From GCA-002701945 sp964442015 (lineage in GTDB: Bacteria; Fidelibacterota; Marinisomatia; Marinisomatales; TCS55): a DNA stretch of 17,050 bases. Within the stretch, counting starts at the first letter, position 1; each line of letters starts with the position of its first letter. The DNA is taken from contig CAYTYA010000033.1 of assembly GCA_964442015.1 (NCBI GenBank), positions 1 to 17,050 on the forward strand. The letters are read 5' to 3'. Position numbers and translations under genes: made by a program. A model generated the notes under the pieces. The model had not been told where the DNA came from. It made no database searches and saw only the letters and a list, made by a program, of their open reading frames with translations. Of the stretch, positions 1 through 7,182 are shown in pieces.

Positions 1-821
1 TTTCTTTCTTTTGAATAATTCAATGCAGATAAATAGCAATCAGTTGCACAACCTGTCATTCCCCAAGCAATACCATATCGCGCTTGGGTTAGGCATGATA
101 ACGGGCCTTTCATTCCTTCAATGCCCTCTAAACGGGACGAATCTGGAACGCGGACATTTACCATGGATAATTCAGAAGTAATTGAAGCACGAAGACTTAT
201 TTTCCCATGAATATCATTACTGCTAAAACCATCCATACCCTTCTCCAAAATAAATCCTCGGACCATACCTTCTTCATCCTTTGCCCATACTATAGCAATA
301 TCAGAAATACTTCCATTTGTGATCCACATTTTAGATCCATTTATTATCCAATCATCTCCATCTTTTTTAGCTGTAGTTGCCATTCCGCCAGCATTAGAGC
401 CAAAATTAGGTTCTGTTAATCCAAAACAACCTATTAACTCTCCTTTACCTAATCCAGGCAACCATTTTTGTTTTTGATCCACACTGCCAAATGCATGGAT
501 TGGATACATCACTAAAGATCCTTGAACACTAGCAAACGATCGGAGACCAGAGTCACCTCTTTCAAGTTCATGCAGGATTAATCCGTATGCAACATTACTT
601 ACACCTGCGCCACCTGATTCAACAGGTAGAGCAGAACCAAGAAATCCTAAATCTCCAAGCTTAGGAATTAATTCTTTAGGAAAAGTTCCTGCTTCATAAT
701 GTTCATTAATTAGAGGAAGAAATTCTTTGTGCACAAAGTCATTTGCTGTTTGCTGAATAAGCAACTCTTCTTCAGATAATTCATCAGAAATATTATAATA
801 ATCAGGTCCAATATTTTTCAT
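1..821 (-). CDS. Acyl-CoA dehydrogenase, glutaryl-CoA dehydrogenase type (3' part outside window)
   Basis: I translated this by hand; it starts at the ATG at 821-819 and runs off the left edge, giving about 273 residues of a protein expected to be near 390. It is an FAD-dependent acyl-CoA dehydrogenase. Visible are the flavin-binding stretch GCFGLTEPNFGSN, the WITNG segment, GFILEKGM, GKISLRAS and the family signature GPLSCLTQARYGIAWG. The last motif and the overall match resemble glutaryl-CoA dehydrogenase, which converts glutaryl-CoA to crotonyl-CoA in lysine/tryptophan breakdown, more than the short- or medium-chain enzymes. The catalytic glutamate lies beyond the window, so decarboxylating activity cannot be judged. 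It is the last visible gene of the minus-strand run, 20 bases after the FabD-like gene, with an AGAG upstream of its start. Next to a branched-chain E1 it could instead act on a branched or short acyl-CoA. Confidence 0.88.
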   Translation of the reverse strand, partial: MKNIGPDYYNISDELSEEELLIQQTANDFVHKEFLPLINEHYEAGTFPKELIPKLGDLGFLGSALPVESGGAGVSNVAYGLILHELERGDSGLRSFASVQGSLVMYPIHAFGSVDQKQKWLPGLGKGELIGCFGLTEPNFGSNAGGMATTAKKDGDDWIINGSKMWITNGSISDIAIVWAKDEEGMVRGFILEKGMDGFSSNDIHGKISLRASITSELSMVNVRVPDSSRLEGIEGMKGPLSCLTQARYGIAWGMTGCATDCYLSALNYSKER

Positions 822-841
822 GGCAAATTCTCTTATAGAAA

Positions 842-1885
842 TTACGAAGATATAATTGGGTTTTCATAGAATTGAGAAATTATTTCTCTCTGTTCAGGAA
901 TGCCCATAGAAATTAAAAAGGGATTTTCTTTTTGAACGTTAACAAAATCTTCCTTACAAAATATATTTTTCCATTTAAGTTGACATATAATCTGACCAAT
1001 TGCTCCTCCCAACGTATTCCCCGGTCCAAGTAATACAATTTTATCTGGAGAGAATTCCTTAATTGAGACTGTTAATGATTTTGTAAAATCATAAGCATTA
1101 CATACTTGATGACCTAATGTATAATTCCATAAATCTGTTCGATTAGTAGACCACGGGGACCAAATATATCCTCTTCCATCAATTATAGGGATTTGAGGCT
1201 TAAGGAACATATTCTTAGAAAATATTCCTTTTGCATCTTTAGATATTGATTGTAAAAGTGGCGTGTGGAAGGCCGCATGATACGGTAATTGAAAAGGATA
1301 ATTATCTTTTTTAGGTAGTATTTTTAATAGCGTATTTAATACTTTTTGTTCCGCTCCAATCACTATATAACCACCAAGATATATAGAGATGTGGGCACCT
1401 ACTTTTTCAACTTCTTTTATACACTGCTTCATAAGATCCTTATTAATATTCCAATCATCATCAGTTGTTGAGTATATAATCTGTCCCCCAATAATTTTGT
1501 TCTTCATCATCGACCCCATTGTATCGATAAGACCATAAGCTTTTTGGTAATGCAATGATTTTGAAAACGCTAGAGCTGAATACCATCCCATTGAGTTACC
1601 TAATATTGCAACAATTTTATATTTTGATTGATCAATTGAATAATAATCAAGTAGGCTACACGCATAAATTAGAGTTGATGCATGTTCTCCTTTCATATGA
1701 ACACTAGATTTAAATTTTTGAGAATCAATTTCTGTTAAGGTTGGTAAACCAGCATTATTTCTTTCATCATCCATATATTTTATTTCATTTGATGATGATT
1801 TAATATATTTGTTTAAGTATCCTTGCGTGTCTCTAGTATAACTTCCCCGACCTGGACAAATAATTACAATTCTTTCTCTATTCAT
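842..1885 (-). CDS. Divergent FabD-like acyltransferase (malonyltransferase fold, non-canonical active site)
   Basis: This is a 347-residue protein of the FabD/acyltransferase family, which moves acyl groups between CoA and acyl carrier protein through an acyl-serine. The nucleophile elbow is GNSMG with Ser98, and the catalytic histidine is in YHAAFHTPL (His207); both sit at the spacing known for E. coli FabD. LGPGNTLGGA near the C-terminus matches the family's GPG motif. Three signatures differ: PGQGSQ is PGRGSY, GHSLG is GNSMG, and by alignment from memory the malonate-binding arginine (E. coli Arg117) is Met123. Malonyl specificity is therefore doubtful. I chose the ATG at 1885, which has a GAG seven bases upstream and overlaps the stop of the preceding E1 gene by 8 bases; an in-frame TTG at 1909 is a weaker alternative. 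The overlap implies translational coupling with the E1 gene. Confidence 0.8.
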   Translation of the reverse strand: MNRERIVIICPGRGSYTRDTQGYLNKYIKSSSNEIKYMDDERNNAGLPTLTEIDSQKFKSSVHMKGEHASTLIYACSLLDYYSIDQSKYKIVAILGNSMGWYSALAFSKSLHYQKAYGLIDTMGSMMKNKIIGGQIIYSTTDDDWNINKDLMKQCIKEVEKVGAHISIYLGGYIVIGAEQKVLNTLLKILPKKDNYPFQLPYHAAFHTPLLQSISKDAKGIFSKNMFLKPQIPIIDGRGYIWSPWSTNRTDLWNYTLGHQVCNAYDFTKSLTVSIKEFSPDKIVLLGPGNTLGGAIGQIICQLKWKNIFCKEDFVNVQKENPFLISMGIPEQREIISQFYENPIISS

Positions 1886-4103
1886 TATATAACTCAATTG
1901 CATTATCAATTATACTTTCTTTACTCGGAAGTGTAACTGTTGCTGCTTCACCCAAAGGAATAAAACTATTTTCAGCTGCATGTAATCTAATTTTTAATGG
2001 TTTTGTACTAGCTGTATATATATCAGCAACTAACCCTTCTCCATAACAACCATTTTTTCGACATTCATCTATAATCAAAATTTTTGAACATTTACCCAAT
2101 GCTTTCATAAGGCTTACAATATTTATATCGCTCAACCATCTCAAATCAATTATTTTTATTTTTTTATTTAATTTTTTTTCTATCTCTACTTTTGCTTTCA
2201 TCGATAAATAAAATCCATTACCATAAGAAATAATTGTCAAAGAAGATCCTTGACCATGCACTGCGAATTCGCCAATAGGGATTTCTTCCTTTATACTTGG
2301 ATATTTGAAACTCCATTTCCCATCTTTTGGCTTATGTAAGTCTTTAACCATATATAATGCTATTGGCTCAACAAATACTGTGATTCTCGAATTGATATAG
2401 GACTCAAAAACTGCTCTTCTAAGCATTTTTACTGCATCAAGGCCATTGGAAGGACATGCAACTACAACTCCTGGCAAATCCCTAAATACGGATAATGAAT
2501 TATCATTATGAAAATGGCCACCAAAACCTTTTTGATAAGCTAATCCTGGAATTCGTAATACCATAGGATTTACAAACTGTCCTTTGCTGAAGAAAGGTAA
2601 TGTTGCTGCTTCACCGCGTAGTTGATCTTCAGCATTATGATAATAAGCTAAAAACTGAATCTCAGGTATGGGAATAAATCCATTATGCGAAAGACCTATA
2701 GCTGTTCCTATAATTGATGTTTCATCTAATGGACTATCAAATACTCTGCGAATACCATATTGTTCAAACAGATTTGCAGTTACATTATATACTCCCCCTT
2801 TTTTTGCAACATCTTCACCAAAAACTAATACATTAGAATATTGATTTAGAATATCAGTAAGAGCATAATTAATTAATTTTGCCATATGTTGAGGTTGATC
2901 AATTCTTTGATATTCTTTACCAAAAACTTTTTCTCTATTAATTTTTTTCGGGATAGGTGGCAAAATATTGTCTCTTGAATTTGATACAATAGATTCCATT
3001 ACACTTTTGGATGTATCAAGCTTTGGTCTAATTGCTGCTTCTTCGCACACATGATTAACTACCTCTCTTGAATGCTCATATAATTTTAAAATTTCATCTT
3101 TTGATAAAGATTTATTATTAATAAGTATTCTTGAAGAATGAAGTAGAGGGTCATTGAATTCATTTTGCTCAATATTTTCTTTACTATTATAACCAAATTC
3201 AATATCTGAACCTGCATGACCCATTAAACGAATAGTCTTCATATGTAAAAAAACAGGTGCCCTATTCGTACGGCAAAATTCATTTGCTAATTTTGACTTT
3301 TGAATTAAATCCAATAAATCTAATCCATTACATTGTATATATTTAAACCCTTTTCTATTAGAAAAAGTATCATGAACCCAATTCTTTGGAGTTTTTACAG
3401 ATATTCCCAAACCATTATCTTCACAAATAAAAATAATTGGGATATGACCACCTTGATGTGTAATCCACTCAGCCGTATTGAATCCGCCTAATGCAGTGGA
3501 ATGATTAATACTTGCATCTCCAAAACTGCAAAGAATTATGCTATCATTTTCCAGTTCTCTTTCTTGTATCTGCAAGTCTTTCGCTCTATCAATCGAAAGT
3601 GCTGCACCAACGGCTTTAGGTATATGGCTAGATATAGTGCTTGTCTGTGGAGGAATATTTAAAAGTTTGCTTCCAAAAACCTTATGTCTACCTCCACTTA
3701 TCGGATCATCTGATGAGGCAGTAAGTGATAAAGCAAGATCATAGATGGGCGTTGTTCCTGCTATTTGCTTTGATCTTTCAATAAAGAAGGCTCCACTTCG
3801 ATAATGAAGAAAAGCCATATCTTTATAAGAAAAAACATTCCCAAATACAGAATTTCCTTCATGTCCAGAACTTGCTATGGTATAAAAACACTTTCCTTCT
3901 TCTTTCATCGTTCTCGCTTTTAAATCTAAATGCCTACTAAGTACCTGGGACTCAAATAATGAAATTAAATCAGATGTTGTAGAGATATTGTGTGATAAAC
4001 TTATTTCTGATTTAGGAAACTTCTCAGATTGGACAAAATCTGTGAAATTCTGATCAATAATTTTTGCTCTATTAAATAAGGACATATGCCCTAAGAGGTT
4101 CAC
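1878..4103 (-). CDS. 2-oxoacid (branched-chain type) dehydrogenase E1, alpha and beta fused
   Basis: A 741-residue fusion of the alpha and beta subunits of a thiamine-diphosphate E1 that oxidatively decarboxylates 2-oxoacids, probably 2-oxoisovalerate and relatives, before transfer to a lipoyl E2. The alpha half (about 45-380) has the TSTISSHIPKAVGAAL segment and the ThDP/Mg motif GDASIN (195-200) running to EDN (228-230). The beta half (about 400-741) has VFGEDVAKKGGVYN, SPLDETS with the likely cofactor-activating Glu461, EIQFLAYYHNAEDQL, and a C-terminal transketolase-like domain. Alpha and beta are separate genes in most bacteria; fused forms are known in several phyla. No E2 or E3 is in the window. 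The start is uncertain: the listed GTG at 4103 has no clear ribosome site, while the in-frame ATG at 4085 has AGG only 4 bases upstream. It follows thyX by 7 bases and overlaps the FabD-like gene. Confidence 0.88.
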   Translation of the reverse strand: MNLLGHMSLFNRAKIIDQNFTDFVQSEKFPKSEISLSHNISTTSDLISLFESQVLSRHLDLKARTMKEEGKCFYTIASSGHEGNSVFGNVFSYKDMAFLHYRSGAFFIERSKQIAGTTPIYDLALSLTASSDDPISGGRHKVFGSKLLNIPPQTSTISSHIPKAVGAALSIDRAKDLQIQERELENDSIILCSFGDASINHSTALGGFNTAEWITHQGGHIPIIFICEDNGLGISVKTPKNWVHDTFSNRKGFKYIQCNGLDLLDLIQKSKLANEFCRTNRAPVFLHMKTIRLMGHAGSDIEFGYNSKENIEQNEFNDPLLHSSRILINNKSLSKDEILKLYEHSREVVNHVCEEAAIRPKLDTSKSVMESIVSNSRDNILPPIPKKINREKVFGKEYQRIDQPQHMAKLINYALTDILNQYSNVLVFGEDVAKKGGVYNVTANLFEQYGIRRVFDSPLDETSIIGTAIGLSHNGFIPIPEIQFLAYYHNAEDQLRGEAATLPFFSKGQFVNPMVLRIPGLAYQKGFGGHFHNDNSLSVFRDLPGVVVACPSNGLDAVKMLRRAVFESYINSRITVFVEPIALYMVKDLHKPKDGKWSFKYPSIKEEIPIGEFAVHGQGSSLTIISYGNGFYLSMKAKVEIEKKLNKKIKIIDLRWLSDINIVSLMKALGKCSKILIIDECRKNGCYGEGLVADIYTASTKPLKIRLHAAENSFIPLGEAATVTLPSKESIIDNAIELYNE

Positions 4104-4110
4104 GAAATAA

Positions 4111-5073
4111 TTATTTCATTAACCTTTTAAGCTTGGTTTTAAACTCCCGCAATTCTCTAACATTCCCAGGTTGTATTTCTCCTGAACTCCATTTTAGAAA
4201 AAAGTCACCTTTTGAGTCAGATCCGCCTTGCTTAGTATACAAAGGAAATAAATCTTTATCAGTGCGCGGTTTATTATGATGTAGTGACGCCGTAATCTGA
4301 TATGCTAAATCCTCTAGAAGATCCTCTATTACCCTTTTGGGTAGATTTTTTTCTAATATTCCACGCTCAACTCTAGAAAACCTCAAGCCACTAACAACAT
4401 AGTCTTGATATGCTTCCCAAGCAAAAGGGGCGACTTTCTTTACAGATTTAGCCATTGCATCAGAAAATACTCTGATCTCATATTGAGCATGATTATCAGA
4501 TCGAAGACCAATAAAATGAAGAAGATTATGTAAATCATTCTTCCAATACCATTCAGTATAAAGATTTACAGGTAAAACAGCTCGCGCAAGCTCTCTTGCA
4601 ACGCCAGCACTATTTAATTCAGAATAAATTTCAAAACTTCTATCTGATATTTCTTTAAAATACTGTCTCACTTTCTTTTTTAATTCATTAGAAACTTCTC
4701 CAAGTCTTCCTTGTTTATTGAGAGCACTTTGAAATTGTATATTTTTTGGATCTGGGTAATAAAATTCATCACGTGCTTCAGAATATCGCAAAGAATATTC
4801 ATTTATATTCGCTGTACGATGTCTGACCCATTGCCTAGCTACAAAAATAGGCATCTTACAATGATATTTAAACTCTACCATTTCAAAAGGAGTAGTATGT
4901 CTATGTCTCATTAAATAACGTATAAGGCCTCTATCTTGACTGACCTTACTAGTACCTTTTCCATAGCTTACTCGTGCAGCTTGAACAATAGCGTTATCAC
5001 CACCCATTGAATCAACTAATCGAACAAAACCCTTATCTAAGCACTTGATTGCATCTTTTGGTATATCATTCAT
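4111..5073 (-). CDS. thyX: FAD-dependent thymidylate synthase ThyX
   Basis: ThyX makes dTMP from dUMP using methylene-tetrahydrofolate as carbon donor and FAD/NADPH for reduction. The family signature RHRX7S is exact: Arg84-His85-Arg86, seven residues, Ser94, followed by LRYSEA. HxxPFEMVEFKYH upstream and the GLRSDNHAQYEIR segment downstream are also typical of the family. At 320 residues it is longer than the usual 220-300; the extra length is a charged C-terminal tail beyond about residue 235 ending KTKLKRLMK. The ATG starts one base after the cysQ stop, so translation is probably coupled. It shares the folate one-carbon pool with MetH in the same run, and ThyX regenerates tetrahydrofolate rather than dihydrofolate. 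No thyA is visible. Confidence 0.96.
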   Translation of the reverse strand: MNDIPKDAIKCLDKGFVRLVDSMGGDNAIVQAARVSYGKGTSKVSQDRGLIRYLMRHRHTTPFEMVEFKYHCKMPIFVARQWVRHRTANINEYSLRYSEARDEFYYPDPKNIQFQSALNKQGRLGEVSNELKKKVRQYFKEISDRSFEIYSELNSAGVARELARAVLPVNLYTEWYWKNDLHNLLHFIGLRSDNHAQYEIRVFSDAMAKSVKKVAPFAWEAYQDYVVSGLRFSRVERGILEKNLPKRVIEDLLEDLAYQITASLHHNKPRTDKDLFPLYTKQGGSDSKGDFFLKWSSGEIQPGNVRELREFKTKLKRLMK

Positions 5074-5074
5074 A

Positions 5075-5857
5075 TCATATCTTTTCTGAAAAAGCTAAAT
5101 ATATTTTGTTAACTGAGGCTGCTTCACCTGCTATCAAACCGGGCTCTATCAGTGTCTTTTCTTTATTAAAAGTAATATCATTACCCTTTAGGTCAATAAC
5201 TTTTCCACCAGATTCATTAATTATACAAGTCCCCGCACAAATGTCCCATTCATTCTTTGGTCTTAGCGTTGCAAAAACATCGCCAATCCCAGCAGCAGTT
5301 AATCCTAGTTTATATGCCACTGATCCAACAGGTTTTAATTCCTTGAACATCTTATGATAAGAATCCCATAAACCACGATTCGTCTCTGATCGACTATTTA
5401 ATATAACCATTTGATTTAAATTGTTCTTCTTTGAACAATAAATTGGTTCACCATTTAGAAATGAGCCATTATCTTTTGAAGCTGAAAATATTTCTCCAGT
5501 CACGGGGTTGTACAACACTCCTAATATTGACGTATTATCACATACCAAGGCAATACTAACAACAAAGTTTGGTACTCCTTCAATGAATTCTTTTGTGCCA
5601 TCTAGAGGATCAACAACCCATATATATTTTTTGCTTAACCTGTCCTTTGAATCGACAGTTTCTTCAGAAAGCCACCCATAGTCTGAATTATTATTAAGCA
5701 AAATTTCTTTGATCTTTTCATCAGCTTCTTTATCAGCAGTAGTAACAGGATTGTGATAACTTTTTTCATGAATATCATAATCTTTTTTATAATATTTCAT
5801 TATAATGGAGCCTGCTTCTATGGCTGCTTCTTTAGCTAAATTTAAATCTGAATTCAT
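5075..5857 (-). CDS. cysQ: 3'(2'),5'-bisphosphate nucleotidase CysQ-like
   Basis: A 260-residue member of the Mg2+-dependent, Li+-sensitive inositol monophosphatase superfamily. The metal-binding sites are visible: SEET (Glu65/Glu66), DPLDGTKEF (Asp83, Asp86) and EWDICAGTCIINESGG (Asp205). The DPLDGTKEF form and the SVAYKLGLTAAGIGD stretch point to CysQ, which hydrolyses 3'-phosphoadenosine 5'-phosphate (PAP) left by sulfate activation or phosphopantetheinyl transfer, rather than to a true inositol phosphatase. Substrate choice within the family is not certain from sequence. Its place between a SAM-dependent methyltransferase and thyX, downstream of metH, agrees with a sulfur or methyl-metabolism job. 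It starts 14 bases after the methyltransferase stop with no strong ribosome site. Confidence 0.9.
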   Translation of the reverse strand: MNSDLNLAKEAAIEAGSIIMKYYKKDYDIHEKSYHNPVTTADKEADEKIKEILLNNNSDYGWLSEETVDSKDRLSKKYIWVVDPLDGTKEFIEGVPNFVVSIALVCDNTSILGVLYNPVTGEIFSASKDNGSFLNGEPIYCSKKNNLNQMVILNSRSETNRGLWDSYHKMFKELKPVGSVAYKLGLTAAGIGDVFATLRPKNEWDICAGTCIINESGGKVIDLKGNDITFNKEKTLIEPGLIAGEAASVNKIYLAFSEKI

Positions 5858-5871
5858 CCAATAAATTTAGC

Positions 5872-6474
5872 TCATACTTTTCTAAATACGATCAACTTCT
5901 CTCGATCTTTTCTAGGTTTTACAGATAGAGATGAAAATTCCTCTCTTTCAACTTCCCATCTAGTTGAAAAAAGATTCTTTACCTCATTTGTAGAAGTAGC
6001 CCATGGTGGGCCCCCCTCGGATATATCTTTATCTAATGGAAACCATAAGCCAATTAATAGACCACCTTTAACTAATAAATTAGAAACTAACTCTTCATAA
6101 TTATTGCGCATATTTGGATTTATAGCACAAAAACAAGTTTGCTCTATCACATAATTAAATTGATTATAATAATCATTAGAAAGGTTAAAAATATTAGAAT
6201 TAATAGCCTCTAAATTTACTTTTTCATCTGCGGAAATCTTCTTTAAAGAACTAATTGCGGAAGGGGAAAAATCAATAGCCGTAACTTCAAAATTTTTCTT
6301 TGCAAACATTACTGCATCATGACCTTTTCCGCATCCTATAATACACAATTTTCCAGGACTAATATCCTTAGAAATCGCTTCAAATATTGGTGTTGCACCA
6401 CCTAAATCCCAGGTTACATCGCCGGATATATACAAATCCTCCCAAAAATTCATCTCTTCTTCAGTATAAATCAT
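5872..6474 (-). CDS. TPMT-family SAM-dependent methyltransferase
   Basis: A 200-residue class I methyltransferase of the thiopurine S-methyltransferase family. The family opening FWEDLYISGDVTWDLGGATP (residues 10-29) is clear, followed by SAM motif I IIGCGKGHDA (45-54), the acidic ribose-binding residue Asp68 in TAIDFS, and VIEQTCFCAI at motif IV. Known members methylate thiols, thiopurines, halides, thiocyanate, sulfide or methanethiol, so the acceptor cannot be named from the sequence. It overlaps the end of the peptidase E gene by 4 bases (ATGA), a classic coupled junction. It is in the run headed by the SAM-II riboswitch, so its own co-substrate probably controls its expression. A proline-rich stretch GGPPW is coded by a run of six C (plus strand) near 6010. 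Confidence 0.87.
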   Translation of the reverse strand: MIYTEEEMNFWEDLYISGDVTWDLGGATPIFEAISKDISPGKLCIIGCGKGHDAVMFAKKNFEVTAIDFSPSAISSLKKISADEKVNLEAINSNIFNLSNDYYNQFNYVIEQTCFCAINPNMRNNYEELVSNLLVKGGLLIGLWFPLDKDISEGGPPWATSTNEVKNLFSTRWEVEREEFSSLSVKPRKDREKLIVFRKV

Positions 6475-7178
6475 AAAATTATATGAGGAAGTTCTTTTTC
6501 TACAATATTAGAATTATTTTTTTCAACAAAGACAGCCTTCCTATCAGTATAAAATGATATAGCGTTAATTAGATTTTCATTAACAAAATGAACTGCAGAA
6601 CCGCCATCTATACAATATCCATTTATTGTTTTACCATCCTTAAGCATCTGATGAACTGTAGGCTGTCGATCTGATTCTTCTAAATAATGCGGACAACACA
6701 TCTCATTTAAAAACCCTAGGCAGTTAATTGTATTTAAATTACTAGCCCATGAATCTGTAATACCTTGTTTAAACCAGCATATTGCACCTGCACTAACTCC
6801 AGCCATGACTATACCTTTTTCATATGCACGACGTAATAATATATCAACTTTCCATTCGCGCCAAACAGCTAACATACTTTTTGTATTACCTCCGCCCACA
6901 TAAATAACGTCTGCTTTATTAAATACACCATTTAATCTTGGTGTTCTTGAAAAAAAAGATATATGACTTGGTTTACATGAAAGAGATTCGAAGCAAGCAT
7001 AATAATTATCTATATATGATTTATCTTCTGCACTAGCTGTAGGTATAAATAAAATACGCGGATTATCTCTATTTGTTTGTTCTAAAATGTATTTTTCAAT
7101 TTTTTTGTGTTTAGGGTCCCTTCCAAATCCACCACCACCAATAGCAATAATTTGACGATCAATATTATTTTTATTCAT
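6471..7178 (-). CDS. Peptidase E-like serine peptidase (family S51)
   Basis: A 235-residue protein of the S51 family, which has the class I glutamine-amidotransferase-like fold and includes dipeptidase E (Asp-X dipeptides) and cyanophycinase. The N-terminal IIAIGGGGFG, the VIYVGGGNT segment (about 91-99), the nucleophile elbow GVSAGAICW with Ser129, and CPHYLEESDR with His164 are the expected landmarks. The length fits peptidase E; cyanophycinases are usually longer, so cytosolic dipeptidase is the better reading. No signal peptide is seen. It starts four bases after the metH stop, and its stop overlaps the methyltransferase start by 4 bases. The functional link to methionine synthesis is unclear; amino-acid recycling is only a guess. 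Confidence 0.85.
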   Translation of the reverse strand: MNKNNIDRQIIAIGGGGFGRDPKHKKIEKYILEQTNRDNPRILFIPTASAEDKSYIDNYYACFESLSCKPSHISFFSRTPRLNGVFNKADVIYVGGGNTKSMLAVWREWKVDILLRRAYEKGIVMAGVSAGAICWFKQGITDSWASNLNTINCLGFLNEMCCPHYLEESDRQPTVHQMLKDGKTINGYCIDGGSAVHFVNENLINAISFYTDRKAVFVEKNNSNIVEKELPHIIL

Positions 7179-7182
7179 CAGT

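Noticed and set aside
207..419. Plus-strand 70-codon ORF near the left edge.
   Set aside because: It lies antisense within the acyl-CoA dehydrogenase, has no family resemblance, and is explained as a shadow of that gene. The same applies to the antisense ORFs inside the E1, thyX, rng and mdh genes.
5049..5357. Plus-strand 102-codon ORF opposite cysQ.
   Set aside because: It is antisense to the conserved metal-binding region of CysQ, with no ribosome site or recognisable domain.
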